64,000 nucleotides of DNA from Bacillota bacterium. Its GTDB lineage: Bacteria; Bacillota_C; Negativicutes; CTSoil-072. This document shows positions 60,936 through 64,000 of the stretch, one piece after another. Within the stretch, counting starts at the first letter, position 1. Every line of letters begins with the position of its first letter. The stretch is from contig JAGFXW010000001.1 of the NCBI GenBank assembly GCA_017861495.1, positions 14,934-78,933 on the forward strand. The letters run 5' to 3'. The position numbers were made by a program, and so were the translations under genes. The notes below the pieces were generated by a model, which saw only the letters and a program-made list of their open reading frames with translations, was not told where the DNA came from and made no database searches.

Positions 60936-63251
60936 TCAATGCATGGCATGGTTCCGATGGAAAAAATCCACCGCCTCCTGCGCCGGCAGGGGGTGACTGA
61001 TCAAAAAACCTTGAATATAATCGCACTCCAATTCCCGCATCATTTTCAGCTGTGTATCTGTCTCAACACCTTCCGCCACGACGGCGATGTTCATTTGATG
61101 GGCCAGACGGACGATTGTCCCGATGATGGCCGTCCCATTTTGGGTAACTCCGGCTTCCCGCAAGAAGGATTTATCAATCTTGAGAACATCCAGTGGCAGA
61201 CGGCTCAGGTAGGTTAGGGACGAATATCCGGTCCCGAAGTCATCCAACGCAATACGGATCCCCAATTGTCGCAGATTTTTTAATTTGGTGAAGTTTTCTT
61301 CCAACGATTCCATCAAGACGCTCTCTGTGATTTCCAATTCCAGCAACTCAGGCGGATAATTTTCTTCCCGCAAAATACGATGAACCCGCTGCGGAAAATC
61401 ATTCTGCATTAACTGCCGAGCCGAAACATTGACGGCAACACGGACAGGTTTATGGATCGCTTTCCGGATTCCATTGCCAAACCGGCAGGCAGACCGCATC
61501 ACCCAGTCGCCTAGGGGAATAATCAATCCGGTTTCTTCCGCCAAAGGAATAAAGGCTTGCGGCGGAATAGGTCCCTGTTCGGGATGAAACCAGCGCACGA
61601 GCGCTTCAAAAATAGCCGCTTGGCCGGAAACCCTGTCAATTTGCGGTTGGAAGTGAACCGAAAACTGTTCGAGCGTCAACGCTTTTTGCATATCGCTCTC
61701 CATCTGAATCCGACGGACAATTGCTTCCTGCATTTCTTCCTGGAACAGCCGCCATGTTTTTTTACCGGCAGCTTTTGCGCAATGAAGTGCCGTATTGGCA
61801 TTGCGCAAAATCGTATCCGGCGTCGCATCGCTAAGGAAAAAAGCAATTCCGACACTGCAGGACAACGCAATTTGATTACCCCAGGAAAAAAACGGCCGGG
61901 AGAAGGTATTTAAAATCCATTTCGCCCAAACTTCACTTTGTTGTGAATCAAGCCCTTTTATAAAAAAGGCAAATTCGTCGCCCCCGGTCCGGGCTACGAC
62001 GCCATCCGGCGGCAATATCGACTTAAGCCGGTCGGCAATTTCAATCAACAGGCTGTCGCCGCAAGCTTGACCCCAGGAATCATTTACCAGTTTAAAGTTG
62101 TCGATATTGATTAAAAATAACCCGCCCCGGATTTGCCCATTTCCTGATTTGCCAAGAAAATCACCCATGGTTTCATACAGACTGACGCGATTGGGGAGAT
62201 CCGTCAATGCATCATGGTAGGCCATGTGCCGGATCCGTTCGTCTTGTTGTTTACGGGTAGTAATATCCGAATAGGATCCTACCATGCGTACCGGCTTACC
62301 GTCCGCATTAACCACAGCCTTTCCTTTATCCAGCAGCCAAATCCAGCGTCCGTGCGGGATGAGGAAACGGTACTCCACTTCATAGATTTCACTATTGCCG
62401 GCCAAGTGCGCATTGTAAGCGTCTTGCTGTCGGGCAAAATCTTCCGGATGGATCCGGGCATCACGGATCGTCATGAAATCTTCGACAACCGCCTGGGGAT
62501 CGCCCGTGTCGGCAGTAACCCGCAATAAGCCGAGTTTGACAGCCCACTGCCGGGATATAGACCAACTGTCCCCTTCGATATCCCAATCCCAAATCGCATC
62601 GCTGGAAACTTCTACCGCCCGGCGATAGCGGGTTTCACTTTCCGCCAAAGAAGCTTGCGTGATTTCCAGTTCCCTTACTTTTTCCCGCAACGCTTCTTCC
62701 GCAAGAAACAGTTTTGTATACAGCGTTTCCAATTCTTCGAAATTCGTGTATAACTCTTCGTGTGCATCCTGGAGTTTTTTTTCCGCCTGTTTTCGTTCGG
62801 TAATATCCCGGGCCACAATAACCAGAAATTCTTTATCCTGAACCATTACACGGCTGCTGGAGACCTCGACCGGCAGTTTTTCTTCCTTGCACCGCAGCCG
62901 GCATTCGCTTACCCCTCTGGCCAACGATGCCAAAAAGGAGGTTTCCGGCGTTTCGAGAATTGGTTCAGCAAATTCAAGATAGGAGGTAATTCGCGTTTTC
63001 GCTACTCCGGCCGTATTTTCTACATTACAATTGCGCGCCACCGCATTGGCATCCACAATTTGCTCCGTACTGTAGTCTACTAAAAAAATCGCTTCCGGAA
63101 CCTGGTCCAATAAAGAGCGAAACCGTTCCAATTCCGCCATACGCTGCTGCAGTTCCGGATAATAGATTTTGCGCACCGAAGATTCCCCGAGGCCAATTAA
63201 TAGCTCGCGGGTAAAATTCCGTTCCTCCGGTATATCATAACGCCTGTTCAT
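60936..63251 (-). CDS. PAS-PAS-GGDEF-EAL c-di-GMP enzyme
   Basis: A 771-residue cytoplasmic sensor enzyme. Two PAS domains (about residues 45-150 and 215-335, each ending in a DITxRKQ PAC-like segment) are joined by a coiled coil. The GGDEF domain (about 345-505) has an intact RTGGDEF site near residue 424. The EAL domain (about 515-765) has FEALVRW near 549, ALDDFGTGYSSLTYLSRLPL (exactly 20), LKIDKSFL and VVAEGVET. Both catalytic sites look complete, so it could make or break c-di-GMP depending on the PAS signal. No membrane segment. Its start overlaps the dehydrogenase gene by 17 bp. It is the only c-di-GMP enzyme seen in this window with four c-di-GMP aptamers. Confidence 0.94.
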   Translation of the reverse strand: MNRRYDIPEERNFTRELLIGLGESSVRKIYYPELQQRMAELERFRSLLDQVPEAIFLVDYSTEQIVDANAVARNCNVENTAGVAKTRITSYLEFAEPILETPETSFLASLARGVSECRLRCKEEKLPVEVSSSRVMVQDKEFLVIVARDITERKQAEKKLQDAHEELYTNFEELETLYTKLFLAEEALREKVRELEITQASLAESETRYRRAVEVSSDAIWDWDIEGDSWSISRQWAVKLGLLRVTADTGDPQAVVEDFMTIRDARIHPEDFARQQDAYNAHLAGNSEIYEVEYRFLIPHGRWIWLLDKGKAVVNADGKPVRMVGSYSDITTRKQQDERIRHMAYHDALTDLPNRVSLYETMGDFLGKSGNGQIRGGLFLINIDNFKLVNDSWGQACGDSLLIEIADRLKSILPPDGVVARTGGDEFAFFIKGLDSQQSEVWAKWILNTFSRPFFSWGNQIALSCSVGIAFFLSDATPDTILRNANTALHCAKAAGKKTWRLFQEEMQEAIVRRIQMESDMQKALTLEQFSVHFQPQIDRVSGQAAIFEALVRWFHPEQGPIPPQAFIPLAEETGLIIPLGDWVMRSACRFGNGIRKAIHKPVRVAVNVSARQLMQNDFPQRVHRILREENYPPELLELEITESVLMESLEENFTKLKNLRQLGIRIALDDFGTGYSSLTYLSRLPLDVLKIDKSFLREAGVTQNGTAIIGTIVRLAHQMNIAVVAEGVETDTQLKMMRELECDYIQGFLISHPLPAQEAVDFFHRNHAMH

Positions 63252-64000
63252 ATATGGCTTTCACATCCTTTATCCCCATAGCTCGCGGATTGGTAGCCAT
63301 ACAGGCATCCTCCAGAGCAGGATCGATTAATTGTTCAATCAGTGCTTCGTCAACGCCTAAGTCGCGCAGGGTATTTCGAATGCCAATACTCCTGCGGAAA
63401 GCTTCAAAGATTTGATGCAGTTTATGCGCAGCCACATCATACGGCAACTGTTCCAACGAAAAGCCAAATATTCGCCCAATATTCTGAAATTTCTCCGGAC
63501 AAGCAGGATAATTGAATTCAATCACCGGTCCAAGAAGGATTGCATTGCATTCGCCATGCGCTAAATCCAGAAATCCGCCCAGGCTATGCGCCATAGCGTG
63601 CGCCGCTCCCAAAATGGCGTTCGAAAACGCCAGCCCGGCCTGCAGGTTGCCCATCAGCATCTGCGCCCGCCATCCCAAATCTTGCGGATCTTTCATCACT
63701 TCCGGCAAAGCCTGCCGGATGAGCCGGATCGCCTCTACCGCATGCAGATCCGTAACCGGCGAACTGGCATTGGATACATACGCTTCAATCGCATGGACCA
63801 AAGCATCCATTCCAGAGCAGGCTGTCAAATAGGGATCCATTGTAATGGAAATTTCCGGATCTAATAAAGCCGCGTCCGGTACCACCGCTTTGCTGACAAT
63901 TGAAATTTTAGTCTTGCGGATTTCATGCAAAATAATAGCAAACTGGGATACTTCCGAAGCAGCGCCGCTGGTAGTCGAAATACACAGCAAAGGAGGCATC
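63235..64000 (-). CDS. Iron-containing alcohol dehydrogenase (5' part off window)
   Basis: The C-terminal 254 residues of a group III Fe-dependent alcohol dehydrogenase; the N-terminal nucleotide-binding half lies beyond the right edge. Visible marks: the TTSGAASEVSQFAII loop, VVPDAALLDPE, the first metal ligand region TACSGMDALVHAIEAYVS, GAAHAMAHSLGGF with ligand His residues and HGECNAILL. It could reduce aldehydes or oxidise alcohols or diols with NAD(P). The stop overlaps the GGDEF-EAL start by 17 bp, so the two genes are probably translated from one mRNA. Confidence 0.92.
   Translation of the reverse strand, partial: MPPLLCISTTSGAASEVSQFAIILHEIRKTKISIVSKAVVPDAALLDPEISITMDPYLTACSGMDALVHAIEAYVSNASSPVTDLHAVEAIRLIRQALPEVMKDPQDLGWRAQMLMGNLQAGLAFSNAILGAAHAMAHSLGGFLDLAHGECNAILLGPVIEFNYPACPEKFQNIGRIFGFSLEQLPYDVAAHKLHQIFEAFRRSIGIRNTLRDLGVDEALIEQLIDPALEDACMATNPRAMGIKDVKAIYEQAL

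Noticed and set aside
60936..63251. Degenerate GGDEF or EAL domain acting only as a receptor
   Set aside because: GGDEF, EAL, DDFGTGYSSL and AEGVET motifs are all intact, so both activities are possible.

Overview
The window suggests a diderm Firmicute of the Negativicutes (Sporomusaceae-like). Firmicute traits (strong AGGAGG-type ribosome binding sites, YtxH and DUF948 proteins, a DltA-like adenylating enzyme, Clostridia-type c-di-GMP-II riboswitches) sit beside true outer-membrane machinery: a secretin, a PgaA-type porin, a small beta-barrel ending in Phe, a polysaccharide export protein and an RTX type I secretion system. The taxon is an inference from gene content. Almost all genes lie on the minus strand; only the RTX beta-helix gene and the SGNH/MBOAT pair are on plus.

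Layout, left to right. 1-7262: a Tad/Flp pilus operon read leftward (cpaB, secretin, two TadZ/CpaE-like ATPases, tadB, two Flp pilins, cpaF running off the edge). Its leader (about 7263-7620) holds a c-di-GMP-II riboswitch with a terminator. 8239-14016: pgaABCD for poly-beta-1,6-N-acetylglucosamine. 14278-16034: envelope and stress-type small proteins. 16149-22426: a glycosyltransferase / TupA-like ATP-grasp / DUF2334 deacetylase set present twice, followed by an orphan IS3 orfA. 23042-24827 (plus): a c-di-GMP-I riboswitch followed by an RTX-tailed beta-helix protein with no signal peptide. 24901-47892: a large exopolysaccharide (EPS) operon with export, chain-length control, tyrosine kinase, dehydratase, polymerase, GalNAcA synthesis, a carrier-protein/acyl-sugar cassette, flippase, aminotransferase and rmlAB. 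Its leader (47893-48517) holds two tandem c-di-GMP-II riboswitches, each with its own terminator, and two promoters. 48670-54292: a type I secretion operon with two ABC transporters around one HlyD, preceded by an attenuator-like leader. 54635-57157 (plus): an SGNH hydrolase and MBOAT pair for polysaccharide O-acylation. 57217-64000: UspA, a baeRF-like protein, a lipoprotein, an alpha/beta hydrolase, a PAS-GGDEF-EAL protein and a partial iron alcohol dehydrogenase.

How it fits together: the window reads as a surface-attachment island. Four predicted c-di-GMP aptamers of two unrelated classes sit in front of the pilus operon, the EPS operon and the RTX beta-helix gene. PgaC/PgaD homologues are known to be activated by c-di-GMP at protein level, and a c-di-GMP-metabolising enzyme is encoded in the same window. 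The type I secretion system is the likely exporter of the RTX protein. No TolC, no initiating phosphoglycosyl transferase and no Flp prepilin peptidase are seen here, so these must lie elsewhere.
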